The notes under the pieces are model-generated. The model did not search any database and had not been told where the DNA came from. It saw only the letters and a list, made by a program, of their open reading frames with translations. Position numbers and translations under genes: made by a program. Of a stretch of DNA of 64,000 nucleotides, positions 51,824 through 60,958 are shown piece by piece; the stretch's first letter is position 1; each line of letters begins with the position of its first letter. Location of the stretch: contig JAFOYE010000006.1 in assembly GCA_017391525.1 (NCBI GenBank), positions 1 to 64,000 on the forward strand. Direction: 5' to 3'. This DNA comes from Paludibacteraceae bacterium (GTDB taxonomy: Bacteria; Bacteroidota; Bacteroidia; Bacteroidales; Paludibacteraceae).

Positions 51824-53863
51824 ATGAAAAAACTATCCTTCATACTCATCTCTCTCCTCTTCACCGCGACTACCTACGCGGCGACCATCACTATTCCCGA
51901 GGAGGCCAAAGACTGGAACATCCCTGCCAATGCCATAGATGTGCTACAAGCACGAGACATCTGCTCAAAACTAGCAGCAGGCGCCTCTACTGGCACCAAA
52001 TACTACATCATGGGCTACGTCAAAAAGATTGATTCTAACCACTCAACCAATGTTTCTAGATACGGCAACGCGTCCTTCTATATCGAGCAAGTCAAAGGCG
52101 CCAACTCCGCCAACGACTTCTACGCATACCGCGTGTATGGCATTGATAATCTAAAGATTACCAACCCTAACACCATTGCCGTGGGCGACTTCGTGGTGCT
52201 CTATGGCGAGCTCACCAAGTACCAGAAAAATGCCTCTTCCACCCCTATCTACGAGACACTTGACCGCGAGGCATACATTTGGAATTCCACCAATCCCCTC
52301 ATCAGCGGCAGCGACACCCCGAGTGGCGACAATACCGACGAAACAAACGGCATCATCACCATCACCGATCCCGACCTCTGGACCAATAGCGAGATGAGCC
52401 AGTTTGTGGGCAAAGAAGTGCAGTTCACTACCCCATTCTATGTGACCAACAATACCAAATCTGGACAACTGACCATCGCTCCTCGCCGTATCTTTAACCC
52501 TACTAATCAAGCACTTCCGCTCTCAACGGAGTACCACTCTATCCTCTCGCTCAACGACCAAGGAACACTCACACTCACCAATGTCAGCGGCTATCACCGC
52601 ATCGACGAACGCGTGCATAATCTCAAGGCCAAAGTCAACTCGTACAATAGTCTAAGTTTCATCTCAGGCGACTGGCGAGGCAATACCCGCGCAGAGATGG
52701 AGAAAGGCATTGACCTCAAAGCCATTGACGCACGCGGTGAACATAATCTGCTCATCTGTTACATAAACCTCGAGTACTACCTCGTGGACAATTTTGGCAC
52801 AGGATACGGTCCCGACTCTAGCACCGATCATCAAAAACAACGCACCAAAACCAGTCAAGCATTGGCTAAAATCAATGCCGACATCTACGCCCTCGTGGAG
52901 ATACAGACAGGACAAGGTGCATTAGCTGAACTAGCCGCTGACCTCACGAAGAACACTGGCAGAAACTTCGCCTATATCAACGATGGCAGCACCACAGACG
53001 GCTCCTACACCAAATCGGGATATATCTATAGTACCGACGTAGTCACCCCTTACGGCAACATGCAGCACAACGACACCTATGTCCAGAACCGCAAGAAAGT
53101 ACAAGGCTTTACCGAAAAAGCTTCTGGCGAGAAGTTTATCCTATCTGTCAACCACTTCAAAGCCAAGAGCGGTAGCGGTTCTGGAGCAAACAAAGATCAA
53201 GGTGACGGACAAGGCTCCTTCAATGCAGCCCGCGTACAAGAAGCCAACTCTATCATCTCTAACTACCCTACCTACACCTCTACTTTTGGCGATGAAGATT
53301 TCCTCATCGTAGGCGATCTGAATGCCTATGGCAAGGAAGATCCTATCACTACCCTTACCGATTGGGGAATGATTGATCTCCATCGCACCTTCCATGCAGA
53401 CAGCAGCTATAGCTATGTGTATCAAGGCACTTTGGGTTATCTCGACCATGCGCTCTGCAACAGCACGCTCTACCCTCAAGTGACCGGTATGACACCTTAT
53501 CATATCAACGCACCAGAGAAAGATGCATATACCTACGATGGCTCTCTAAACGACGGAACGATGTTCCGCTGCAGCGACCACGACCCTATCCTAATCGGAC
53601 TCCGATTAGGCAAAGACAATACCACCACCGATATTACTTCCCCTACCTACGCATTTTACTACAACCACGCCATCCGTGCCATTGAAAATGCGCAAGGTGG
53701 CACCTACACCATATATAATATAGATGGCACGATCGTGGCACAGGAGCACATCACCTCCACCACCCACCCACTCCCAAGCCTATCACAAGGTATATATATC
53801 CTTACTATACAACACAATAACTACAAACAATCCATTAAGTTATGCAGCGGAGCTGCTGGTTAG
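51824..53863 (+). CDS. Secreted endonuclease/exonuclease/phosphatase-family nuclease with T9SS tail
   Basis: The 679-residue protein has a signal peptide, an N-terminal OB-like domain (YIMGYVKKIDS ... VGDFVVLYGELTKY; DUF6359-type), and a second such region. The catalytic domain has LVEIQTGQGALAEL, LSVNHFKAKSG, FLIVGDLNAYGKEDP, YLDHALCN and CSDHDPILIGLR. This is the layout of extracellular DNA nucleases of the ExeM/NucH type. The end (YTIYNIDGTIVAQ ... LPSLSQGIYILTI) is a T9SS type A sorting domain. The last residues CSGAAG are unusual: they come from a GCAGC-g-GAGCTGC palindrome of the following array, so the original stop was overrun. Confidence 0.88.
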   Translation: MKKLSFILISLLFTATTYAATITIPEEAKDWNIPANAIDVLQARDICSKLAAGASTGTKYYIMGYVKKIDSNHSTNVSRYGNASFYIEQVKGANSANDFYAYRVYGIDNLKITNPNTIAVGDFVVLYGELTKYQKNASSTPIYETLDREAYIWNSTNPLISGSDTPSGDNTDETNGIITITDPDLWTNSEMSQFVGKEVQFTTPFYVTNNTKSGQLTIAPRRIFNPTNQALPLSTEYHSILSLNDQGTLTLTNVSGYHRIDERVHNLKAKVNSYNSLSFISGDWRGNTRAEMEKGIDLKAIDARGEHNLLICYINLEYYLVDNFGTGYGPDSSTDHQKQRTKTSQALAKINADIYALVEIQTGQGALAELAADLTKNTGRNFAYINDGSTTDGSYTKSGYIYSTDVVTPYGNMQHNDTYVQNRKKVQGFTEKASGEKFILSVNHFKAKSGSGSGANKDQGDGQGSFNAARVQEANSIISNYPTYTSTFGDEDFLIVGDLNAYGKEDPITTLTDWGMIDLHRTFHADSSYSYVYQGTLGYLDHALCNSTLYPQVTGMTPYHINAPEKDAYTYDGSLNDGTMFRCSDHDPILIGLRLGKDNTTTDITSPTYAFYYNHAIRAIENAQGGTYTIYNIDGTIVAQEHITSTTHPLPSLSQGIYILTIQHNNYKQSIKLCSGAAG

Positions 53864-54056
53864 AGGTTCAGTAGCGCTTCGCGCTTGTTCAGAAGGTTCT
53901 GAAGGTTCAGGGCAGCGGAGCTGCTGGTTCAGAAGGCCACTCCTGAACTCCTGAACTCCTAAACTCCTGAACATTCGCTTAGCGAATAATCGTTCGAGCC
54001 TTCAGGCGAGATAAGAACTCCTGAACTCCTGAACTCCTAAACATTTGCAAAGCAAA
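53846..54056. repeat. GTTCAG word-and-palindrome array after nuclease gene
   Basis: GTTCAG and CTCCTGAAC words recur at least twelve times around GCAGC-gga-GCTGC (twice), GCGC-ttc-GCGC and GCGAGA-type hairpins. It fills the gap to the M13 peptidase gene and supplies the nuclease stop codon. Confidence 0.88.
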
Positions 54057-54075
54057 TTTCAAACTTCTTAATAAT

Positions 54076-56088
54076 ATGAAAAAACCATTAACATTTCTAT
54101 TAACCATTATGTCAATGACAGCATTAACCTATGCACAAACTACGGGTATTCATCTAGAAAATCTAGACAAATCCGTTAAGCCACAAAATGACTTCTATCA
54201 ATACGCTTGTGGCGGATGGATGAAGAACAACCCATTGCCAAACGAATACAGCCGTTTTGGCTCATTTGACAAACTCGGACTCCAAAACCTAGAGCAAGTC
54301 AACGGACTCATCGCAGACATCGCTGCTAAACAACATCCTATGGGCTCTATCCCACAAAAGATTGGCGATGTATACAACTTGAGTATGGATATCGAGCGCC
54401 GCAACAAGGAAGGTATAGCTCCTGTGCTCCCTGTTCTAGCCGAACTAGATGCTGTGACCGACAAGAGCCAATGGTCTGCTGTTTTGGGCAAAGCCATGGA
54501 CTACGGACTATGGGCTATGTACGTAGACGCAGATGCTATGAACTCTAGTATGAACATCCTCAACGAGTACCAAGCTGGCTTCGCATTGAGCGAGAAAAGC
54601 TATTACTTCGACCAAGACGAACATACTACACATATCCGTGCTGAATACCTCAAACACGTAGAAAAAATGTTCACACTCTTTGGCATTGAGAACGCCGCAG
54701 AGAAAGCACAAACCGTGCTCCGTTTGGAGACCCGTTTGGCTGGTGCAGCGTTGAGCAATGTGGAACTCCGTGACCCAGTAGCTAACTATAATAAGATGTC
54801 TACCGAAGAGTTGCAAGTGCTTGTGCCTCAAGTAGATTGGGCTACATACTTCGCTGGTCTAAACATCGCTCCTGATAGCCTCAGCGTAGGTCAAGTACGC
54901 CACCTCCAAGAGGCAGGTAAGATGCTTGCAGAGGAGTCATTAGAGGATATGAAAACCCTCTTCCAATGGCAAATCATCGACGGTAGTGCAGACTTCCTCA
55001 CCGAGGAGATCTTCATGCAAAACTTCGAGTTCTACGGTCGCACTTTGAGCGGTCGTCAAGAGCCTACTCCACAATGGAAACGCGCCGTAGCCATGGTCAA
55101 CGGTACCCTCGGCGAAGCAGTTGGACAAATGTATGTTGAGAAGTACTTCCCAGAGGAGAATAAAACACGTATGTTGGAGCTCGTAGCTAACCTCCAAACA
55201 GCGCTTGGTCAACGCATCCAAGCTCTTGAATGGATGTCTGACGAGACCAAAGCTAAAGCCATGGAGAAACTCAATACCTTCACCGTGAAGATTGGTTATC
55301 CAGACAAATGGCGCGACTACACCGCCCTAGAGATCGACCCTACCCTCACCTACTACGCCAATATCCAACGCGCGGCTAAGTTTGAGCAAGACTACTCACT
55401 CTCTTTCCTTGGTAAACCAGTGGACAAAGACAAATGGTATATGACTCCACAAACCGTTAACGCATACTACAACCCTGCTACCAACGAGATCTGCTTCCCA
55501 GCTGGTATCCTCCAATATCCATTCTTTGATATGAATGCAGACGACGCGTTTAACTACGGTGCTATTGGCGTGGTGATCGGACACGAGATGACCCACGGCT
55601 TCGATGACCAAGGCTCACAATTCGACAAGGATGGCAACCTCATCAACTGGTGGACAGAAGAAGACCGTGCACGCTTTGAGGAGCGCACCAAAGTGATGGA
55701 AGAGTACTTCAATGGCATTGAGGTTGCTCCTGGTACTTTCGCTAACGGCGCCTTCACATTAGGCGAGAACATCGCTGACCACGGAGGTTTGCAAGTGGCT
55801 TATTTGGCGTTCTGCAATAGCGAGAAGTCAAAAGTTGAAAGTCAAAAGTTGAAAGTTGTGGACGGCTTTACACCAGAGCAACGTTTCTTCTTGGCTTACT
55901 CCAATGTATGGGCAGGTAATATCCGCGATGAAGAGATCCTCCAACGCACCAAGAACGACCCTCACTCACTCGGTCGTTGGCGTGTGAACGGCGCATTGCC
56001 ACACATCAACGCTTGGTATGAGGCCTTCAAAATCACCAAAAAATCACCAATGTATATCGCACCTAAAAAACGCGCTTCAATTTGGTAA
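54076..56088 (+). CDS. pepO: M13-family zinc endopeptidase (neprilysin/PepO)
   Basis: The 670-residue protein has a signal peptide (cleaved near YAQTT). It has the M13 catalytic core: VIGHEMTHGFDDQGSQFD (HEXXH near residue 500), GENIADHGGLQVAY with the third zinc ligand, and a C-terminus ending in MYIAPKKRASIW. The peptidase cleaves oligopeptides in the periplasm. Residues about 583-595 (EKSKVESQKLKVV) are encoded by a GTTGAAAG word array, in a surface loop between the third zinc ligand region and the GFTPEQRFFLAY segment. All catalytic residues are present. Confidence 0.93.
   Translation: MKKPLTFLLTIMSMTALTYAQTTGIHLENLDKSVKPQNDFYQYACGGWMKNNPLPNEYSRFGSFDKLGLQNLEQVNGLIADIAAKQHPMGSIPQKIGDVYNLSMDIERRNKEGIAPVLPVLAELDAVTDKSQWSAVLGKAMDYGLWAMYVDADAMNSSMNILNEYQAGFALSEKSYYFDQDEHTTHIRAEYLKHVEKMFTLFGIENAAEKAQTVLRLETRLAGAALSNVELRDPVANYNKMSTEELQVLVPQVDWATYFAGLNIAPDSLSVGQVRHLQEAGKMLAEESLEDMKTLFQWQIIDGSADFLTEEIFMQNFEFYGRTLSGRQEPTPQWKRAVAMVNGTLGEAVGQMYVEKYFPEENKTRMLELVANLQTALGQRIQALEWMSDETKAKAMEKLNTFTVKIGYPDKWRDYTALEIDPTLTYYANIQRAAKFEQDYSLSFLGKPVDKDKWYMTPQTVNAYYNPATNEICFPAGILQYPFFDMNADDAFNYGAIGVVIGHEMTHGFDDQGSQFDKDGNLINWWTEEDRARFEERTKVMEEYFNGIEVAPGTFANGAFTLGENIADHGGLQVAYLAFCNSEKSKVESQKLKVVDGFTPEQRFFLAYSNVWAGNIRDEEILQRTKNDPHSLGRWRVNGALPHINAWYEAFKITKKSPMYIAPKKRASIW
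55824..55858. repeat. GTTGAAAG word array inside pepO
   Basis: (A)GTTGAAAGTC words occur three times, adding about 12 lysine-rich residues in frame. The same word forms the arrays at 12852-12906 and 42530-42558. Confidence 0.8.
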
Positions 56089-56095
56089 AATAAGA

Positions 56096-56285
56096 ACGCC
56101 GCTTTGCGGCTGTAGATGGTAGATCGGCGCAATGCGCCTGTAGATCGGGCGGAGCCCTGTAGACTCCTAGAAGTCTTCGAGCGAAGTGATCTACAACGAA
56201 GTGATCTACAGCGAAGCGATCTACAGCGAAGCGATCTACAGCGAAGCGATCTACAACGAAGTGATCTACAGCAAAGCGATCTAAA
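56096..56285. repeat. GATCTACAG word-and-palindrome array
   Basis: The unit GATCTACAGCGAAGC or its ACGAAGT variant occurs in six 15-base copies (56188-56277) after a variable part with AGATCGG and TGTAGA words and GCGC/GGCTGT palindromes. Fifteen bases equal five codons (RSDLQ in one frame), so the unit stays open in frame. It lies between the M13 and Dabb genes. Confidence 0.9.
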
Positions 56286-56296
56286 AACACAAACAT

Positions 56297-56602
56297 ATGG
56301 TAAAGCACATCGTATTTTTTCGCCTCTTAGACGAGGCAGAGGGCAAGACCAAGATGGAGAATGCCCTCATCATTCGCGACGGACTACTCGCACTCAAAGA
56401 CAAGATTGATGTTCTCGTGGACGAGACCGTAGGTATCAACATCCCTAACACCAAGAACACCGACCATGATATTTGCCTCACTTGCACCTTCCGCACTTGG
56501 GAGGATCTTGACACCTATGCCACCCACCCAGAGCATGTCAAGGTTGCACAATATATCGGCAAGTGCAAGTCTGCCCGCAGCGCAGTGGACTACGAGGAAT
56601 AA
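56297..56602 (+). CDS. Dabb (stress-responsive A/B barrel) protein
   Basis: The 101-residue protein has the Dabb pattern: VKHIVFFRLLD at the start, a helix LIIRDGLLALKDKIDVLVDETVGIN, DICLTCTFRTWEDLDTYATHPEHVKVAQYI, and a closing helix. Dabb domains form dimeric ferredoxin-like barrels; the ligand is unknown. It is small and cytosolic. Word arrays lie on both sides. Confidence 0.9.
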   Translation: MVKHIVFFRLLDEAEGKTKMENALIIRDGLLALKDKIDVLVDETVGINIPNTKNTDHDICLTCTFRTWEDLDTYATHPEHVKVAQYIGKCKSARSAVDYEE

Positions 56603-56606
56603 AGAG

Positions 56607-56768
56607 GTTCAGTAGCAGCATAGTTGCTGGTTAGAGGTTCAGAAGGTTCAGAAGGTTCAGACGCAGCGAAGCTGCTGTTCAGAGGTACTCCTAAACACCT
56701 AAACTACTGAACTACTGAACATTCGCTTGCGAATAATCGTTCGAGCCTTCAGGCGAGATAAGAACACC
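56607..56768. repeat. GTTCAG word-and-palindrome array after Dabb gene
   Basis: GTTCAG words flank GCAGC-aua-GCTGC-type palindromes (GCAGCATAGTTGC, GCAGCGAAGCTGC), then CTACTGAAC words and a GCGAATAATCGTTCGAGCC stretch also found near 53975. It follows the Dabb stop codon by 6 bases. Confidence 0.85.
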
Positions 56769-56780
56769 TAAACAAACAAA

Positions 56781-56806
56781 ACGGACACCCCTTTCGGAGT
56801 GTCCGT
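56781..56806. terminator. Terminator between convergent genes
   Basis: ACGGACAC (56781-56788) pairs with GTGTCCGT (56799-56806). A T-rich tail follows on the plus strand and an A-run precedes it, so it can act in both directions. Confidence 0.75.
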
Positions 56807-56814
56807 GTTGTTTC

Positions 56815-57735
56815 CTACCATTCACCTCCCGTACAATCAACAGGCGTGAAATATAGTTTCGTCGAATCGCCCATCCATGTGAAGCGATAGATATCATACA
56901 AGTTCTTATCCAAAGGATAAATCACTGGAGCATCCAACGATGACATACCCGTATAATAGGTGTGACCCAACTCATATTTAGTCGTTGAAGTACCATCACC
57001 TTCACCATTATTTTCGTGCGCATAAATACCATACAAGATACGTTTGTAGTCGCCACTATACACTTCATCAAAGCGTTCAAGGAAATACTCAGCTGGTTTC
57101 TCATATCCCATCTCACGCAAACTGAGACTATCTATTGTCTCTCCAACCCAAGGGGTATAAGAATTAATCTCACCCAAAGTGTCCTTTGGATATACATAGT
57201 CCCATTGTCCTTCCACGCGATATTCAAACATCATCGGTATTCGACTAACCGAATCGGTGGTAATTGACTTGATAAACAAATTACCGGTAGGTTTATTGGT
57301 CATAACATCCACCGCAAAGGCATAGACCCAATACTCTGTATTAGGCTTTAACATGGTAAAATACTGATTCGTATTTCCATACTGCAGCGCATAGGAGGCA
57401 AAATCAGTCACAAATGGTGTCAACTGCTGAAGTTGTTTGTTACGCCAATATAGATAGTCAACATATGCACTATCCAATGCCAACATCATAAACTGCTTTG
57501 CCACTTTCTGTATGTCATCTATATCCTCTCGAACGGGGTGAATACCTGATAGATAAAAAGCTTTTTTATTGGTAGAGAACTCCGCATTAACGTATCCTGC
57601 AGACACCTGCTTGATGTTTATATCAATCTCCACATTATTTGTATGCGCTACCACCTCTTCTGGATTACACGAAGCGAAACATACAAGTACAAGCAGCACA
57701 ACACCCATCAAGTATTTTATTCTATTAGAAATCAT
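56815..57735 (-). CDS. Lipoprotein of unknown function, Ig/Fn3-like
   Basis: This 306-residue protein has a signal peptide and lipobox (CFASC). A fibronectin type III-like first domain (EIDINIKQVSAGYVNAEFSTNKKAFYLSG ... YFTMLKPNTEYWVYAFAVD) is followed by a second beta region (FEYRVEGQWDYVYPKDTLGE). The repeated cores FTMLKPNTEYWVY and RVEGQWDY resemble the Fn3-like lipoproteins common in Bacteroidetes surface operons. It overlaps the lipase-like gene by 11 bases and is probably translated with it. Confidence 0.65.
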   Translation of the reverse strand: MISNRIKYLMGVVLLVLVCFASCNPEEVVAHTNNVEIDINIKQVSAGYVNAEFSTNKKAFYLSGIHPVREDIDDIQKVAKQFMMLALDSAYVDYLYWRNKQLQQLTPFVTDFASYALQYGNTNQYFTMLKPNTEYWVYAFAVDVMTNKPTGNLFIKSITTDSVSRIPMMFEYRVEGQWDYVYPKDTLGEINSYTPWVGETIDSLSLREMGYEKPAEYFLERFDEVYSGDYKRILYGIYAHENNGEGDGTSTTKYELGHTYYTGMSSLDAPVIYPLDKNLYDIYRFTWMGDSTKLYFTPVDCTGGEW

Positions 57736-59032
57736 AATTGCCCTCCTCTTCTTTTTCTTCGTTAATCAATAATGTTTGAACCGCAAATATGAAGCGCACA
57801 CATGTAGCCACATGGCTTCCATAATAGCCAAAACTATACTGAATATTAGCACCTTTCCACTTATTCTTAGCTCGAATTGCATTATCATAAGGCACCGTCT
57901 CATCGTCTATAGAGTGCATGATAAACACAGGCGCTTTAGGCGTCCACGAATAACTCAAGATAGAGTTATTAGTCATAGCCTTGTACATCTCCGAAATCTC
58001 TGTACTTGTTCTATCCATACCTTTAGGTGTCAAGAGTTCGTGTGTCACATTAGTACCTATCATCTCGTTGATTTGAGAAGCGGTATATCGCTTACTATTC
58101 ACCCATTTATCAAGGTTGTCATATACAAACGGCGCCATCAACTCACGCATATCCAAATCCAACTTATTGCCTACAATCATACCTTGCATCATGATTGGAA
58201 CAGCACATGGATAACTGGCTGTATCGGTTTCTACAAATCGGTCATAAGTAGCTTTCACATCATATGGACCACCCCCTGCAAATACTCGTCTGATCTTCAC
58301 ATCCTCGTCATGATGCTCAATCAAGTGCTGAACAGCCATGGTGGTAGCACCACCTTGAGAGTAGCCCATCAAATAGATATCGTCATATTGGGGTTTACAT
58401 CCTGCCTTCTCTAAAAATGGGATAACTGCCTTGTACATATCAAGCACATTTCTAGCAGTCACATCCATCACCAAGTATGGGTGCACCATATGGGATGTCA
58501 CACCATAACCGATATAGTCAGGCACAATCACCGCATATCCTAATTTGACCAATAGACCCTCTAGAGGAAAGGTATTGCTAGGTGCCTCCGCATTACTAGC
58601 AATAGTATAGTGAGAGACTAAGATGCAACGTTTCACCTTGCCGTCGGCAGGCAATAACACCTTACCAGACAAAGTGATAGGATTTCCATCTACATCTACC
58701 GACTCGTATATACCTGATAGTTCTATGACGTGTCGCGCACACGCGAAATCTACCAAATTCTGCATTATGCTACTCAAAGTAACAGAGGAAGCACGTTTAG
58801 GTCCTCCCATAACCGTGTCTTCTGGGTTGTTTGAAAGCATCAATGCATTACCATCCATATCCTTGAGATCTCCACTAGCTACTAGTTCCTCCAAGTCTGT
58901 ATATTGTTGATGCACAACACGAAACATACCTGGATCAGTATCTATATCATCAAAATTCACGAAATAATTATCGCCTACATCACAGGATGCAAGCAATCCA
59001 GCTATGACTATTACTAACCAATACTTTTTCAT
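57725..59032 (-). CDS. Alpha/beta-hydrolase lipoprotein (secretory lipase/DUF3089-like)
   Basis: This 435-residue protein has a lipobox (GLLASC) and an alpha/beta-hydrolase fold: VIVPDYIGYGV, YLMGYSQGGATTMAV (nucleophile Ser), VFIMHSIDDETVPYDN (Asp), and a His near the end (GSHVATCV). It resembles secretory lipase-type enzymes, some acting on lipid or peptide substrates; the substrate here is unknown. It probably heads the operon with the Fn3-like lipoprotein, and a barrel gene lies upstream in the same direction. Confidence 0.78.
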   Translation of the reverse strand: MKKYWLVIVIAGLLASCDVGDNYFVNFDDIDTDPGMFRVVHQQYTDLEELVASGDLKDMDGNALMLSNNPEDTVMGGPKRASSVTLSSIMQNLVDFACARHVIELSGIYESVDVDGNPITLSGKVLLPADGKVKRCILVSHYTIASNAEAPSNTFPLEGLLVKLGYAVIVPDYIGYGVTSHMVHPYLVMDVTARNVLDMYKAVIPFLEKAGCKPQYDDIYLMGYSQGGATTMAVQHLIEHHDEDVKIRRVFAGGGPYDVKATYDRFVETDTASYPCAVPIMMQGMIVGNKLDLDMRELMAPFVYDNLDKWVNSKRYTASQINEMIGTNVTHELLTPKGMDRTSTEISEMYKAMTNNSILSYSWTPKAPVFIMHSIDDETVPYDNAIRAKNKWKGANIQYSFGYYGSHVATCVRFIFAVQTLLINEEKEEEGNYDF

Positions 59033-59050
59033 CGTACTCTCATTATATTC

Positions 59051-59824
59051 TTAAAACCTTACACCTATTGCAGCAGTGAAAATCCTTGACCCAAGCATAT
59101 AGAGTTCATCAGGGCTATTAAATGCAGTCATTCCACCTACTTCTACTGATCCATACCATCTACCATGACCTACACGCACACCTAGTAGCGTGATATTGAG
59201 AACTGGAGATGCTACGGTATAACGATCCTTGTAGTCCAACTCGGTACCTGTATTGATGTTTACACCCAATCCAAGTGCCGAATACAAGGACACATAATCA
59301 TGATGTAAATAAGAAAAACGTATCGTAGGTACTAAAGCTATATTATGAAACGATCTGTCCTTCAATCGCTCCAACTCTTCACCATTATGATTGCGCGTGA
59401 CTTGGTCCCATATGACACCACTATAATCGGCCAACAAACCAAAACTATACCAATAATTTACGCTATACATATACTCTATAAAACAGTGCTGCGTATAGCG
59501 GAAATTCTCATCACTCGTCAACTCTCCTCCTTCTGGAAGTCCTATATGATGACCTTCCTCACGCCACATTAGACTTTCAAACATCTGATCACCCCAACCA
59601 ATACGTATACCATGTGGAACGGCGTCATAGGCATGGCGACGAGCATAACGCAAAGAATCGCGGTAATCACGAATCTCAGTACGCATGGAATCACGATACT
59701 CGTGTATAACGTAATGAATAGAATCTATCCGATTACGAACCTCACGAATCTTGTGTAGTTGCTGAGCACTAACTAGCAGAGTGCTTATAGTAAATAATAT
59801 TAAAATACTAATCCTTTTCACCAC
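59051..59824 (-). CDS. Outer-membrane beta-barrel protein with N-terminal coiled coil
   Basis: This 257-residue protein is a paralogue of the barrels at 1886 and 3126: GIRIGWGDQMF, NYWYSFGLLADYSG, RFSYLHHDYVSLYSALGLGV, GVRVGHGRWYGSVEVGG, ending IGVRF. Between signal peptide and barrel it adds a charged helical stretch of about 45 residues (RDSMRTEIRDYRDSLRYARRH), probably a coiled coil reaching into the periplasm. It lies 18 bases before the lipase gene in reading order and may be co-transcribed with it. Confidence 0.78.
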   Translation of the reverse strand: MVKRISILILFTISTLLVSAQQLHKIREVRNRIDSIHYVIHEYRDSMRTEIRDYRDSLRYARRHAYDAVPHGIRIGWGDQMFESLMWREEGHHIGLPEGGELTSDENFRYTQHCFIEYMYSVNYWYSFGLLADYSGVIWDQVTRNHNGEELERLKDRSFHNIALVPTIRFSYLHHDYVSLYSALGLGVNINTGTELDYKDRYTVASPVLNITLLGVRVGHGRWYGSVEVGGMTAFNSPDELYMLGSRIFTAAIGVRF

Positions 59825-59864
59825 TTAATTATTTGATTTATATCAATAAACAATGTATCACAAA

Positions 59865-60776
59865 TTAAATGCTCCACCCCAATCCGACTGACATATTCAA
59901 TTTCTGATCTCCTGCCTCATTGATTGGACGGATTAAATTATCCTTGGTCACCTGCCATGGTTGCAGCATCACATTGGCGAAGGTATTGAGCGCACCATAT
60001 TTGAGAGGCCAACTCTTAGTAAGTTTTAATCCTACCAATGTTACCGCAAAATTACCCTGAAAACCTGTATACAAACTCTTTGCGGGAGTCATACCCACTC
60101 GAGCAGCTAACATCCAATCTTGCGTCAGATCAAAATCATAACCTAACTCGATATAAGTAGAATATGCACGCTTGAGAGTCACAGCATCTAGATTCGTCAC
60201 ATCGCCCAAAGGCACGTACTCTCCATCATTCACATCCACATAATATCCATCACGACCAAAAGTTCGAAAAGCCACCAAAAAACTCAACGGAATCCTATCA
60301 CTCACACGATAGGAAATACGCCACTCACCCGTTGTTCCGCCCCCACCTCGTGGATGGTTCTTAAAATCAAAAAAACGACTAGGAGTACCGTCAGGATATT
60401 GATCAAAATAGAAACAATGTATATAATTGATATTCAATCCCCAACGACTAAAACCAATAGTTACATCCACCTCAGGATTAAAACCTGTAAAGGCCCAATC
60501 TGCGGCACCTACATTCCACCACATATTAGCATACAAACCAGCATATCCTATTGTGGCATCTAGTTGCAAACTTGGACCACCACAATACAATCCGCGCCAA
60601 ATATAATTACTTGTAACCACTGCAGAAGCGGACCATGTGAATCTTGATTCTGGTTTCTTATCTTCTGGTGTTTCAACTGTTGTCAACTCGCCTCGCTGTA
60701 AATCTTGCGCAGCCAATGGCATCATCATAGTTGTCAACAAAAAGCTTATACATAATATTCTCTTTGTCATTTTCAT
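59865..60776 (-). CDS. Outer-membrane protein, barrel type
   Basis: The start at 60776 (MKMTKRILCISF) is set by the promoter at 60786-60816, which leaves only a very short leader; an ATG two codons later is also possible. The protein is about 303 residues, with a signal peptide (cleaved near LAAQD) and strands such as TWSASAVVTSNYIWRGLYCGG, NYIHCFYFDQY, YIELGYDFDLTQDWMLAARVG and a terminal LNMSVGLGWSI. The TSNYIWRG start occurs in Bacteroidetes proteins of the TorF/nodulin-like porin group. Substrate unknown. Confidence 0.75.
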   Translation of the reverse strand: MKMTKRILCISFLLTTMMMPLAAQDLQRGELTTVETPEDKKPESRFTWSASAVVTSNYIWRGLYCGGPSLQLDATIGYAGLYANMWWNVGAADWAFTGFNPEVDVTIGFSRWGLNINYIHCFYFDQYPDGTPSRFFDFKNHPRGGGGTTGEWRISYRVSDRIPLSFLVAFRTFGRDGYYVDVNDGEYVPLGDVTNLDAVTLKRAYSTYIELGYDFDLTQDWMLAARVGMTPAKSLYTGFQGNFAVTLVGLKLTKSWPLKYGALNTFANVMLQPWQVTKDNLIRPINEAGDQKLNMSVGLGWSI

Positions 60777-60785
60777 ATTCTTCTG

Positions 60786-60816
60786 CAAAGGTACAATAAA
60801 AAATGCAAATACGCAA
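60786..60816 (-). promoter_or_regulatory. Bacteroidetes promoter of barrel gene at 59865
   Basis: Minus strand: TTG (60814-60816), 20 bases, TACCTTTG (60786-60793). Transcription would begin about 3-10 bases before the start codon, so the mRNA is nearly leaderless. Confidence 0.8.
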
Positions 60817-60861
60817 GAAAATAGCACAAAAAAACGGCTGCACTTCCGTGCAACCGTTCCC

Positions 60862-60955
60862 TTTCCTCATCGCCTTATCGCCTATAGCCTATAGCCCATA
60901 GCCCATAACCAATAACCAATAGCGAAGCGTCCAATAGCCCACAAAGTGGGCGTCC
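60862..60955. repeat. Word-and-palindrome array (TCGCCT / CCCATAG type)
   Basis: TCGCCT words change into GCCTATAG, GCCCATAG and ACCAATA words, then GCGAAGCG and GCCCAC-aaa-GTGGGC palindromes. It ends 3 bases from the stop codon of the Cthe_2159-like gene. It links the TCGCCT and CCAATAG words in one array. Confidence 0.85.
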
Positions 60956-60958
60956 CTC

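Noticed and set aside
56116..56409. Open frame encoding repeated RSDLQ
   Set aside because: It is a by-product of the 15-base array; the Dabb gene in another frame explains the rest.
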